From the NCBI RefSeq assembly GCF_002848005.1, contig NZ_PKHX01000001.1, positions 438,407-502,406 on the forward strand: a stretch of 64,000 bases of DNA. Reading direction: 5' to 3'. Positions 18,008 through 25,470 of the stretch are shown one piece after another. The stretch comes from Varibaculum cambriense. GTDB lineage: Bacteria > Actinomycetota > Actinomycetes > Actinomycetales > Actinomycetaceae. The notes beneath the pieces were generated by a model. The model did no database searches. It worked only from the letters and a program-made list of their open reading frames with translations, and had not been told where the DNA came from. The translations under genes were made by a program, and so were the position numbers. Each line of letters starts with the position of its first letter. Within the stretch, counting starts at the first letter, position 1.

Positions 18008-18223
18008 ATGATAGGACAGCTATACGTCGATCTAGAGGAAATCGAAAACCTCGGAGTCGACCTCACCGATATTGGTGCGGTGTGGGATGCAGCCGAAGAC
18101 CACGGCTACGAGCACGTAGAAATGATTGTCTCCACCTTCACACAAGACTTCATGCGCCTCATCCGCACATGGCTGGACGTTCAAAGCATCGAATTTGATG
18201 GTGAGGAGGATGAGCAATGGTGA
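18008..18223 (+). CDS. Small acidic phage protein, unknown
   Basis: A 71-residue acidic protein (MIGQLYVDLEEIENLG, ending FDGEEDEQW). The ATG at 18008 is preferred over the upstream TTG and GTG because AAGAAGA lies before it. It follows repeat element copy 1 and overlaps the next gene by 7 bases, so the two are likely coupled. No domain is recognised; small acidic proteins in this position of related phages are uncharacterised. Confidence 0.65.
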   Translation: MIGQLYVDLEEIENLGVDLTDIGAVWDAAEDHGYEHVEMIVSTFTQDFMRLIRTWLDVQSIEFDGEEDEQW

Positions 18224-18654
18224 ACACCAAAAAGGCTGAAAACTACGGGCTCGTAGTCACCCTGCCCACCACGCTTGATGAGACTGAGCTGGCAAGGCTG
18301 CATGAACTTATCGCAGCCAAGAAAGACTTGATCGCTAAAGCGCTCGGCGCGAGCCAGCTTAGCATCACCACCAGTAGTGAGGGCCTGAGTTTCCCGTGGT
18401 GGGATGAGCTTCCCGAGTTCGAGAAGATCACAGCCTACACCGAGTTCTTAACGAAACTGGTCGCCTACGCCAAACAGATCCACCGCACCGTAACCCGCAG
18501 TACAAAACAGGCAAATAATGAGAAGTATGAACTGCGCTCCCTGCTTTACCGCATCGGTCTTAGCGGTAAAGAAAATAAGGAAGTACGCAAGATTTTACTT
18601 GCACCATTAAGCGTCAATTCTGCGTGGAAAACCCCGCCACTAATTAAACACTAA
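18217..18654 (+). CDS. Conserved phage protein of unknown function
   Basis: A 145-residue protein with an N-terminal LPTTLDETELARLHELIAAK segment, a central SFPWWDEL patch and a C-terminal half resembling a family found between methyltransferase and TerL genes in many Gram-positive prophages (NEKYELRSLLYRIGL, KEVRKILLAPLSVNSAW). Members are sometimes labelled virulence-related without evidence. Predicted mostly helical. It is coupled to the acidic gene in front. No catalytic motif is seen. Confidence 0.75.
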   Translation: MVNTKKAENYGLVVTLPTTLDETELARLHELIAAKKDLIAKALGASQLSITTSSEGLSFPWWDELPEFEKITAYTEFLTKLVAYAKQIHRTVTRSTKQANNEKYELRSLLYRIGLSGKENKEVRKILLAPLSVNSAWKTPPLIKH

Positions 18655-18683
18655 CCAAGAGATGTAAACCACTATTTATTAGG

Positions 18684-18757
18684 CAAAATAGGCGGAAAAT
18701 GACTGGATAAGTAGCGAAGTCTATGGCTGTATATACACACCGAAACGGTACACAACA
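18684..18757 (+). promoter_or_regulatory. Repeated upstream element, copy 2
   Basis: Shares AAAATAGGCGGAAAATGACT, GGATAAGTAG, CTATGGCTGTATATACA and CGAAACGGTACACAACA with copy 3, nearly identical over 74 bases. TGACTG followed after 16 bases by TATGGC could act as promoter boxes, with the palindrome TGTATATACA overlapping the start region. It lies directly upstream of the gene at 18773. Confidence 0.75.
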
Positions 18758-18772
18758 CATAAGGAGACAGCC

Positions 18773-19108
18773 ATGAACACCAAAGAATCTAAGTGCAGCG
18801 TCGAGGAAGAAAACACCGAACGCCTTATCGGACGTGCTAACCGGTTGGGATACACCATCACCAGCATTGAGATTGAACCTGGCCGGGTCGCGATTTCTAT
18901 TGTTCCTTCCCCACTGTTCCCCTACACCCCGGAGCTTGACCGGGATTTTGAAACCGATCAATGGCGGGTGCAAACCACCGCCTACGGAGCGTTGAACCTA
19001 GACAACATCGAACAGGTCACCGAGGGATACGGGCGGGCAGCAGCGATGGTGCGTGAACTTGAGCATGCTACACCAGGAAACGTTGTCAACTACCACCTGA
19101 CCCGTTAA
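18773..19108 (+). CDS. Small phage protein, unknown
   Basis: A 111-residue protein starting MNTKESKCSVEEEN, with RLGYTITSIEIEPGRVAIS and PYTPELDRDFETDQW. The start is well supported by AAGGAGACAGCC before the ATG. No family is recognised. It has its own upstream repeat element and a strong terminator behind, so it is a single-gene transcription unit. It shares its MNT start and upstream region with the gene at 19287, suggesting the two are co-regulated. Confidence 0.7.
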   Translation: MNTKESKCSVEEENTERLIGRANRLGYTITSIEIEPGRVAISIVPSPLFPYTPELDRDFETDQWRVQTTAYGALNLDNIEQVTEGYGRAAAMVRELEHATPGNVVNYHLTR

Positions 19109-19124
19109 AACTAAACACACAGGC

Positions 19125-19150
19125 AACCCCACCTGGCGTGGGGTTTTCCT
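19125..19150 (+). terminator. Rho-independent terminator
   Basis: Perfect 8-bp stem AACCCCAC/GTGGGGTT with a 5-base loop CTGGC, followed by TTCCTTT. It ends the single-gene unit at 18773-19108. Confidence 0.85.
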
Positions 19151-19171
19151 TTATCGTGAAGCGCTATGACC

Positions 19172-19189
19172 TAGAGATGTACATCTCTA
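19172..19189. promoter_or_regulatory. 18-bp perfect palindrome, possible operator
   Basis: TAGAGATGTACATCTCTA is a perfect palindrome just upstream of repeat element copy 3. A half-site (AGAGATGTA) occurs at about 18659, the same distance upstream of copy 2. A repressor-type binding site is the simplest reading. Confidence 0.5.
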
Positions 19190-19199
19190 AGTTTTCTTG

Positions 19200-19272
19200 A
19201 AAATAGGCGGAAAATGACTGGATAAGTAGGCGGGTCTATGGCTGTATATACATACCGAAACGGTACACAACA
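19200..19272 (+). promoter_or_regulatory. Repeated upstream element, copy 3
   Basis: Near-identical to copy 2, differing mainly in the spacer (GTAGGCGGGT versus GTAGCGAAGT). Contains TGACTGGATAAG, CTATGGCTGTATATACA and CGAAACGGTACACAACA. It leads into the gene at 19287 through AGAAAGGTAGCAGCC. Confidence 0.75.
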
Positions 19273-19286
19273 GAAAGGTAGCAGCC

Positions 19287-19580
19287 ATGAACACTACCAA
19301 GGTAACCAGCGAAACCCTCCAGATGCGCGTTGATTCCTACGGGACGGTTCTTGCCTACGGGAACTACACGCTAGCAAGTTTTGCTACCTGGACCAAGGCT
19401 GAAGGCTTTGGCAACAACGCCCAAATCTATCGGTTGATGGAAGAACCCGTCAGCGGGTTCGGTCCTAACTCGAGGGGCCGTGGAGAATGCGAACTCGAAC
19501 TCATCGTTGAGTCAGACCATCTTTTCGCTGACGTTGGACATGCGATCGCCTGGGCGTTAGCTAATCTGCCCCAAGCCTAG
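19287..19580 (+). CDS. Small phage protein, unknown
   Basis: A 97-residue protein beginning MNTTKVTSETLQMRVDSYG, with a glycine-rich middle (GFGPNSRGRGECELE) and a C-terminal helix (VGHAIAWALANLP). Ribosome site GAAAGG lies upstream. It is under repeat element copy 3 and stands 75 bases before TerL. No family is recognised; its position in the methyltransferase-terminase interval is typical of small, poorly conserved phage genes. Confidence 0.65.
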   Translation: MNTTKVTSETLQMRVDSYGTVLAYGNYTLASFATWTKAEGFGNNAQIYRLMEEPVSGFGPNSRGRGECELELIVESDHLFADVGHAIAWALANLPQA

Positions 19581-19655
19581 CCCCGCCGAGCATGAGGGTA
19601 CCTGCTATCGCCGGTAGCAACTGACTTTTTAACCAACAGAAGGTAACTGATTCGT

Positions 19656-21260
19656 ATGCGTCAGCTAGCTAAATATCACCCGACCCGGTTCATGGCTGAA
19701 AGCTCGCGCTACGACAAGCCCCGAGCCGACTTTGCGGTCGCGTTCATCCAAGCGTTAAAGCATACGAAAGGCCGGTGGGCAGGAAAACCTTTTAAGTTGA
19801 TTGATTGGCAAGAACAAATCATTCGCGACCTTTTCGGGGTGGTCAAACCTGACGGGTTTCGCCAATTCACCACCGCTTACGTGGAGATCCCGAAGAAACA
19901 GGGCAAGAGTGAACTTGCCGCCGCCGTCGCACTTTTGCTTTGTTGCGGCGATGGCGAGGAACGCGCTGAAGTTTATGGGTGTGCTGCCGATCGGCAACAA
20001 GCATCCATCGTGTTCGAAGTGGCAGCCGACATGGTGAGAATGTGTCCCCCACTAGCCAAGCGGGTAAAGATTCTTAGAAGCCAAAAACGTATCATCTACT
20101 CCCCCACTAATTCCTTCTACCAGGTACTATCCGCCGAGGCCTATTCCAAACACGGATTCAATATTTCCGGGGTCGTCTTTGACGAGCTACACACCCAACC
20201 CAACCGGGCGCTCTTCGACGTGATGACCAAAGGCTCTGGGGATGCTCGCACCCAGCCGCTGTACTTCTTGATCACAACCGCCGGCACCGACACCCACAGC
20301 ATCTGCTACGAACAACACCAAAAAGCCCAAGACATTCTAGATGGCAAAAAGATAGACCCCACCTTCTATCCAGTCATATATGGGGCAGCGCAAGATGATG
20401 ATTGGACCGATGAAGCCGTGTGGCATAAAGCCAACCCATCCTTGGATATAACCGTGCCTGTTGAGAAGGTGCGGGCAGCGTTTAACTCTGCCCGCCAGAA
20501 TCCGGCTGAAGAAAACACGTTCAGGCAGCTGCGGCTCAATCAGTGGGTGAAGCAGAGCGTGCGGTGGATGCCTATGCACGTCTGGAATCAAAACAACACC
20601 CCAGTAGATTTATCGGAGTTGGAGGGCCGGGTTTGTTACGGCGGACTTGACCTGGCATCCACCACCGATATCACAGCTTTCGTACTGGTATTCCCACCCA
20701 CGGATGACGATGACAAATACACGGTCGCGCCCTGGTTTTGGATTCCCGAAGACAACCTGAAACTGAGGGTCGCCCGCGATCACGTCCCCTACGACCTATG
20801 GCATCAGCAAGGCCACCTACTCACGACTGAGGGCAACGTGGTGCACTACGGGTATATCGAGAAGTTCATTGAGGATCTGGGCACCCGGTTTAATATCCGA
20901 GAAATCGCTTTCGACCGGTGGGGTGCGGTCCAAATGAGCCAAAACCTTGAGGATGCTGGTTTCACGGTAGTGCCATTTGGGCAAGGCTTCAAAGACATGT
21001 CCCCGCCATCCAAGGAACTGATGAAGCTGGCGTTAGAAGGCAAGCTCGCGCACGGCGGGCACCCGGTGCTGGCCTGGATGGTCGATAACATTCACGTGCG
21101 CACCGACCCAGCTGGCAACATTAAGCCAGATAAGCAAAAGTCTACGGAGAAGATCGACGGAGTCGTCGCCACCATCATGGCCCTCGATCGGGCGATCCGC
21201 TGCGGACAAGGAACCCCAAGCGGCAGCATCTACGACCAACGCGGGCTAATCCTTCTTTGA
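19656..21260 (+). CDS. Terminase large subunit
   Basis: The packaging motor, 534 residues. The N-terminal ATPase domain has a modified Walker A (VEIPKKQGKSELAA, near residue 78), and Walker B VVFDELH with the catalytic glutamate (near 174), then a coupling motif LITTAGT. The C-terminal nuclease domain shows GGLDLASTTD (first metal aspartate near 332), AFDRWG and a final KIDGVVATIMALDRA. It cuts and pumps DNA into the prohead together with TerS. Length is normal. A decayed fragment of a related terminase lies at 22226-22360. Confidence 0.95.
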   Translation: MRQLAKYHPTRFMAESSRYDKPRADFAVAFIQALKHTKGRWAGKPFKLIDWQEQIIRDLFGVVKPDGFRQFTTAYVEIPKKQGKSELAAAVALLLCCGDGEERAEVYGCAADRQQASIVFEVAADMVRMCPPLAKRVKILRSQKRIIYSPTNSFYQVLSAEAYSKHGFNISGVVFDELHTQPNRALFDVMTKGSGDARTQPLYFLITTAGTDTHSICYEQHQKAQDILDGKKIDPTFYPVIYGAAQDDDWTDEAVWHKANPSLDITVPVEKVRAAFNSARQNPAEENTFRQLRLNQWVKQSVRWMPMHVWNQNNTPVDLSELEGRVCYGGLDLASTTDITAFVLVFPPTDDDDKYTVAPWFWIPEDNLKLRVARDHVPYDLWHQQGHLLTTEGNVVHYGYIEKFIEDLGTRFNIREIAFDRWGAVQMSQNLEDAGFTVVPFGQGFKDMSPPSKELMKLALEGKLAHGGHPVLAWMVDNIHVRTDPAGNIKPDKQKSTEKIDGVVATIMALDRAIRCGQGTPSGSIYDQRGLILL

Positions 21261-21392
21261 AACATCTCAATTTTTTAGTGGAGTTCGCTAGAGCGTGTTA
21301 GAATCTGGGAGTCCGTAAAGCTGTAGTAGCCCAGATTCCCTGCTGCGCAGCTTTCCAGAATATAGATTCGGTCAGACGAAAGGAACAAATCG

Positions 21393-21803
21393 ATGACGGT
21401 AATCAAATCCGCGAAAATAAAACTCATTGCATTAGCTGTATCTGTAGTTTTTATTGTTACTATGGTTAGCCCCACAGCCTTTGCATCTACTAACAATGAT
21501 GGGGAAACAAAAACTACTCAGTCGGCAGCTATTGTGGATACTGTCGATTTTAAAGATAATAATTCTCCTTCGGGAGATGTGTCTCTAAGTTCGGAGTCGC
21601 TCCAAGTTAGCGCTGTTTATGATGTTGATTTTGATCCAGGGGTAGATAATATTCAGCCGCGTTTTGCGTGGGGAAAAGTTATTAAAGTCCTTCTTTCCAG
21701 ACCTGCTTGCGAGGCTGCACGAAATTTTTATAACAGCCAGTTCCCTAATATGCCAAAACTAAAATGTAGAAAAAAAGGTTCGGTATGGATTCTAACGCGG
21801 TGA
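21393..21803 (+). CDS. Secreted small protein with C-terminal basic cysteine-pair domain
   Basis: A 136-residue protein. Residues 1-31 form a clear signal peptide (basic start, hydrophobic core, AFA cleavage site), then an acidic Ser/Asn-rich stretch, then a compact basic C-terminus of about 45 residues with two cysteines (RPACEAARNFYNSQF, KLKCRKKGSVWIL). The layout resembles a processed secreted peptide or small toxin with a propeptide. Start ATG follows GAAAGGAAC. Base composition is more AT-rich than the phage genes around it. It overlaps its partner gene by 19 bases. No family recognised. Confidence 0.75.
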   Translation: MTVIKSAKIKLIALAVSVVFIVTMVSPTAFASTNNDGETKTTQSAAIVDTVDFKDNNSPSGDVSLSSESLQVSAVYDVDFDPGVDNIQPRFAWGKVIKVLLSRPACEAARNFYNSQFPNMPKLKCRKKGSVWILTR

Positions 21804-22225
21804 AAGACATAGATCAATATGCCGAGAAAGCTCGCTTTTTTATCGACTCAGAAAAGTTTAAGTGTTTAATACCAGGGGTTCATTATTCTTCGCCATGGTC
21901 CAACGACTCTTTAAATGAATGTGAGATGTTGTTTTTGCGGACGCAAAGAGAACATCTCACATGCACCTATGAGAACTATGTAATGTTTTTAGGTGAAGGG
22001 CTACGGCGTACCTTTAGCGGAGAATGGAAACGTGGAGACTTCTTGAGTTCAGATTTGCATAGCTTGATCGGAATCTACTATCCCAGCACGAAGCATTTCG
22101 ATGTAGTTTCAAATTTTTTACAAGAAGCTTTATTTCTTTCTTCTGGCAAAACATGGTCAGCCTCTTTTGCTGCAACAAACCACCTGCTCTCTAAACGTTC
22201 ATCCACCAAAGGAGACATGTGGTGA
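21785..22225 (+). CDS. Unknown cytoplasmic protein, probable partner/immunity of secreted peptide
   Basis: A 146-residue soluble protein without signal peptide or membrane segments (MDSNAVKDIDQYAEK; FLGEGLRRTFSGEWKRGDF; SLIGIYYPSTKHFDVV). It is translated from inside the end of the secreted-peptide gene, with AAAAAGG as ribosome site, so the two are coupled. Similar AT-rich composition marks them as one acquired pair. An immunity role is inferred only from this pairing. No known family is recognised. Confidence 0.65.
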   Translation: MDSNAVKDIDQYAEKARFFIDSEKFKCLIPGVHYSSPWSNDSLNECEMLFLRTQREHLTCTYENYVMFLGEGLRRTFSGEWKRGDFLSSDLHSLIGIYYPSTKHFDVVSNFLQEALFLSSGKTWSASFAATNHLLSKRSSTKGDMW

Positions 22226-22360
22226 TATGCAGTTTAAGAAACTTGACGACAACTTTAAAGTCAGGGTGACTGGGATAATATGTTTTACGACCTGTGGGTA
22301 AAATAATGATTCTTGAATGCTACGGAAGGGAACGTTGTTCATTACACTAACGTCGAAACC
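22226..22360 (+). pseudogene. Decayed fragment of a second terminase large subunit
   Basis: Translation gives KKLDDNFKVRV, then after a frame change WDNMFYDLWVK, two stops, and FLNATEGNVVHYTNVE. These align in order with residues about 365-407 of the local TerL (EDNLKLRV, VPYDLW, LLTTEGNVVHYGYIE). The eight-residue block TEGNVVHY is identical but most wobble positions differ, so it came from a diverged relative rather than a recent copy. It lies behind the secreted-peptide pair and marks a recombination scar. Confidence 0.7.
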
Positions 22361-22372
22361 ACCACCAACGCT

Positions 22373-22415
22373 GGGGTGGGAATGGCGGCAGCTACCTGCC
22401 AGTCATTCCCACCCC
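22373..22415. terminator. Strong hairpin, possible bidirectional terminator
   Basis: Outer 12-bp perfect stem GGGGTGGGAATG/CATTCCCACCCC enclosing an inner GGCAG/CTGCC stem. It sits between the secreted-peptide pair (plus strand) and the inverted HTH gene (minus strand) and could end both transcripts. No clear U tract. Confidence 0.5.
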
Positions 22416-22436
22416 GGTTTATCGAGTCGGTACTGA

Positions 22437-23087
22437 CTAGCGTATCTTCTGGGTTTCTTCACGAAGCGCCTGAGCAGTCCAGACCTTGTTCATCGGCCCT
22501 TGGCGAGACGGCAAATAATTGTGCGCGTACTGGTAGCAATCGCGGTGGTCAAAAGGCTTCACGATGAAGCACCGACCACCAGACTTACTGAACACGTTCG
22601 GAACCCACCCCTCGATGTGTCCTCCGTCTAGGATAAATCCGGCATAAGAAGCCACAACGATTGAACGATGATCGACCAAGAAATCAGTGGCTTCCTGACT
22701 CACGCGCCAGTGACCAGTAACATGAAGGTTTCCGTTGACTACTTGATCCCAAACGTCAGCAGAAACGTTATTGCGAACCTCATCAAGGACATCTTTGTAC
22801 CGTCCCCACGTGGCATCGAAATACAGAGAAGGACGACCCTTCTGCTCTTCAACACCCATCGAGCAGACCAGAGCTTTCTGCCCGTTCTCAACCGTTAAGG
22901 GGCGATTTCGAGCAGAAGCTAGGTATCCGATGTCCCAACCGGAATACTGCTGATTTCGCTGATTGGCGTCATCTGGAAATACCGAGATGAGATTGAGATC
23001 AATGAGTTTGCTCATCGTGTTGGAACCGACTCCAAGGATTTCCTTGGCGGTTTCGAAGCCGTAAACGGCATTGTCGAAGCTATACAT
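22437..23087 (-). CDS. Helix-turn-helix protein of unknown function, inverted cargo
   Basis: A 216-residue protein whose N-terminus (FETAKEILGVGSNTMSKLIDLNLI) looks like a MerR- or excisionase-type helix-turn-helix. The rest (ALVCSMGVEEQKGRPSLYFDATWGRY; HWRVSQEATDFLVDHRSIVVASYAGFI) matches no family I recognise. The start at 23087 is chosen because AAAGGAG precedes it; the longer frame adds an unlikely basic leader. It lies opposite to the head genes, with a consensus promoter and a palindrome upstream, so it is expressed on its own, probably from the lysogen. Confidence 0.65.
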   Translation of the reverse strand: MYSFDNAVYGFETAKEILGVGSNTMSKLIDLNLISVFPDDANQRNQQYSGWDIGYLASARNRPLTVENGQKALVCSMGVEEQKGRPSLYFDATWGRYKDVLDEVRNNVSADVWDQVVNGNLHVTGHWRVSQEATDFLVDHRSIVVASYAGFILDGGHIEGWVPNVFSKSGGRCFIVKPFDHRDCYQYAHNYLPSRQGPMNKVWTAQALREETQKIR

Positions 23088-23187
23088 AGCTTCTCCTTTC
23101 TTGAATGCAGGCCGCTCGACGCGGCGTGATTTCTGTTTCTTCGTTTGGATTCGGCTAGCCACTTGGTGGTCAACCGCTCCACTAGCA

Positions 23188-23242
23188 ATTAGAACACAGC
23201 AGATAAATCATGTCAAGTGAGACTAGGTGGATTTACCTAGTC
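23188..23242 (-). promoter_or_regulatory. Promoter and palindromic operator of the inverted HTH gene
   Basis: On the minus strand TTGACA (23211-23216) and TCTAAT (23188-23193) are separated by 17 bases, a near-consensus promoter. Just upstream, GACTAGGT and ACCTAGTC (23221-23242) form a perfect 8-bp inverted repeat with a 6-base gap, a likely binding site, perhaps for the HTH protein itself. Confidence 0.7.
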
Positions 23243-23262
23243 CCGATTTTTAGGTGGAAATC

Positions 23263-24576
23263 ATGGGCTTTCTCAATTGGCTACGCGGCAGCAACAATCA
23301 CCAGGTTGCGGATCATGCGATTGGGTCGAGCTATTCGTTCTTTTACGGCACGACTTCCTCTGGGCGTCCGGTGACCGAACGTAGCGCGATGCAGATGACT
23401 GCCGTCTATAGCTGCGTGCGAATTCTGGCTGAGGCGATAGCCGGCCTACCCCTGCACGTATACCGTTACAAGGACGGTGGCGGCAAGGAAAAAGCCCTCG
23501 ACCACCCCTTATACCGGCTGTTGCATGATGAACCTAACCCCGAGATGACGAGCTTCGTGTTCCGAGAAACGCTCATGACGCACCTGTTGTTGTGGGGGAA
23601 CGCGTTTGCTCAGGTAGTGCGTAACGGGCTCGGCGAAGTGATTGGGCTGTATCCGCTGCAACCGAATCGGATGAGCGTAGGCAGGGATCTGGACAGCAAG
23701 GCTTTGTATTACGAGTACCAAACTAGCTGGGACGAACCCGCAGGAGAGTACAAGACGATCCGGCTTACCCCTAACGATGTGCTTCATGTTCCAGGTCTTG
23801 GTTTTGATGGGTTGGTTGGTTATTCCCCGATCGCGATGGCAAAAAACGCTATCGGGCTCGCACAGGCCACCGAAGATTACGGTGCTTCATTTTTTGCTAA
23901 CGGGGCGGCTCCTGGCGGGGTGTTAGAGCATCCAGGCACGATCAAGGATCCTTCTCGGGTGCGTGAGTCCTGGCAACAAACCTTCGGTGACGCTCGTAAC
24001 GGCAACAAAGTTGCGGTGCTTGAGGAGGGGATGAAGTACACGCCGATTAGCGTGTCTCCGGAGCAGGCACAGTTTTTAGAAACACGGAAGTTTCAGGTGG
24101 CCGAAATCGCCCGAATATTTCGTATCCCGCCCCACATGATTGGTGACCTCGAAAAATCTTCGTTTTCCAATATTGAGCAGCAGAGTCTCGAGTTTGTGAA
24201 ATACACGCTTGATCCGTGGGTAATCCGCTGGGAACAAGCCATCACGAAAACTCTCTTGAACCCGCGTGAAAAGCAGCAGTTGTTTGTGAAGTTCAACGTT
24301 GAAGGGCTGCTGCGCGGGGATTACCAGTCTCGTATGGAGGGCTATGCGGTGGCTCGTCAAAACGGGTGGATGAGCGCTAACGATATCCGCGAGTTAGAGA
24401 ATCTTGACCGCATCGATGAGGTCGATGGTGGGGATCTGTACCTGGTAAATGGAAACATGCTCCCGCTTCCTATGGCTGGGGCTTATGCGGGCTCCCGACA
24501 AGCCGAAGAAGGCGAGTCTGGTGATGAAGTGCCTGAAGAATCTAAAGAGAATCAACTATTGAGGAGGAGAATGTGA
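23263..24576 (+). CDS. Portal protein (HK97-like)
   Basis: A 437-residue phage portal protein forming the dodecameric ring through which DNA enters the head. Typical features: AMQMTAVYSCVRILAEAIAGLPLHVYR near the N-terminus, LLWGNAFAQVVRNG, NDVLHVPGLGFDGLVGYSPI, and RIPPHMIGDLEKSSFSNIEQQ. The start at 23263 follows AGGTGG; a GTG three codons earlier lacks a ribosome site. It overlaps the protease gene by 4 bases, as usual in the portal-protease-capsid order. Confidence 0.95.
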   Translation: MGFLNWLRGSNNHQVADHAIGSSYSFFYGTTSSGRPVTERSAMQMTAVYSCVRILAEAIAGLPLHVYRYKDGGGKEKALDHPLYRLLHDEPNPEMTSFVFRETLMTHLLLWGNAFAQVVRNGLGEVIGLYPLQPNRMSVGRDLDSKALYYEYQTSWDEPAGEYKTIRLTPNDVLHVPGLGFDGLVGYSPIAMAKNAIGLAQATEDYGASFFANGAAPGGVLEHPGTIKDPSRVRESWQQTFGDARNGNKVAVLEEGMKYTPISVSPEQAQFLETRKFQVAEIARIFRIPPHMIGDLEKSSFSNIEQQSLEFVKYTLDPWVIRWEQAITKTLLNPREKQQLFVKFNVEGLLRGDYQSRMEGYAVARQNGWMSANDIRELENLDRIDEVDGGDLYLVNGNMLPLPMAGAYAGSRQAEEGESGDEVPEESKENQLLRRRM

Positions 24577-25448
24577 AGCGTTTTTGGAACTGGCTGACCC
24601 CACAGGCAAGTGACCCGAATAGTGATGGGGGTGAAAGGGTTTTGCGTATTAACGGGGTTATCGCTGAGGAATCATGGCTAGATGATGACATAACCCCAGC
24701 GGTTTTTGCCTCGGAGTTAAGCGCGGGGTCTGGGCCGGTCACTATCTGGTTGAATTCGCCTGGCGGTGACGTAGTGGCAGCTGCTCGTATTTATAACATG
24801 CTGCTGGATTATCCCGGTAAAGTCACGGTGAATATTGACGGGATTGCGGCATCGGCGGCATCTGTGATTGCTATGGCGGCGTCCACGGTGGCAATGAGCC
24901 CGGTTTCGATGCTCATGATCCATAATCCCGCCACGCTCGCTATGGGCGATAAAACCGAGCTGTCGCGTGCCCTCGACATGCTCGAATCGGTCAAGGACTC
25001 GATTATCAACGCCTACCAGCTAAAAACCGGGTTGTCCCGGGCGAAACTTTCCAAGCTCATGGATGCCGAGACATGGATGGACGCAACAGCTGCTATCGAC
25101 TTGGGGTTCGCAAACGAAATCCTCACCAGTAAACAGGGCTCTACTCCAGACAAAGACGACGAGCCCACCAAGAAAAATCCCGACAAGGGTGATGATCCTG
25201 GTGATGGCGAGGATGAAGAATCGGTGAGCAAGAAAGTACCGGGGCGAGCGAAAAATGAGCGTGGCGTGGTGTTTTCCAGAAAGGTTTCAGAGCAAAAACT
25301 TGTTGCCCAACTAGCTATGCACGGTAAAAGTGCTGCCCCTCCCGGGCCGCCGCCTCCTGTAAGTGAGCATCCGTGTTTAAAGCCCGCTGGCGCTTGTGGT
25401 CGGCGGGTTGTTGATTTATACGCCCATTTAACCAACCAACCCCATTAA
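24573..25448 (+). CDS. ClpP-type prohead maturation protease
   Basis: A 291-residue serine protease of the S14/ClpP type. The N-terminal 190 residues have WLNSPGGDVVAA, the nucleophile serine in IAASAASVIAMAA, the histidine in LMIHNPA, and a DAETWMDATAAIDLGFANEI end segment. The C-terminal 100 residues are charged and Pro-rich (TPDKDDEPTKKNPDKGDD; APPGPPPP), possibly a scaffold-like extension. It should process the capsid and scaffold during head assembly. Start GTG/ATG context GGAGGAGA is strong. Confidence 0.92.
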   Translation: MKRFWNWLTPQASDPNSDGGERVLRINGVIAEESWLDDDITPAVFASELSAGSGPVTIWLNSPGGDVVAAARIYNMLLDYPGKVTVNIDGIAASAASVIAMAASTVAMSPVSMLMIHNPATLAMGDKTELSRALDMLESVKDSIINAYQLKTGLSRAKLSKLMDAETWMDATAAIDLGFANEILTSKQGSTPDKDDEPTKKNPDKGDDPGDGEDEESVSKKVPGRAKNERGVVFSRKVSEQKLVAQLAMHGKSAAPPGPPPPVSEHPCLKPAGACGRRVVDLYAHLTNQPH

Positions 25449-25470
25449 CTAAGAGAGGAAATATTCCATT

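Noticed and set aside
22313-22567. Plus-strand frame of 84 codons starting in the terminase remnant
   Set aside because: Its start is inside the decayed terminase fragment and it runs through the hairpin into the antisense of the HTH gene; not a real gene.
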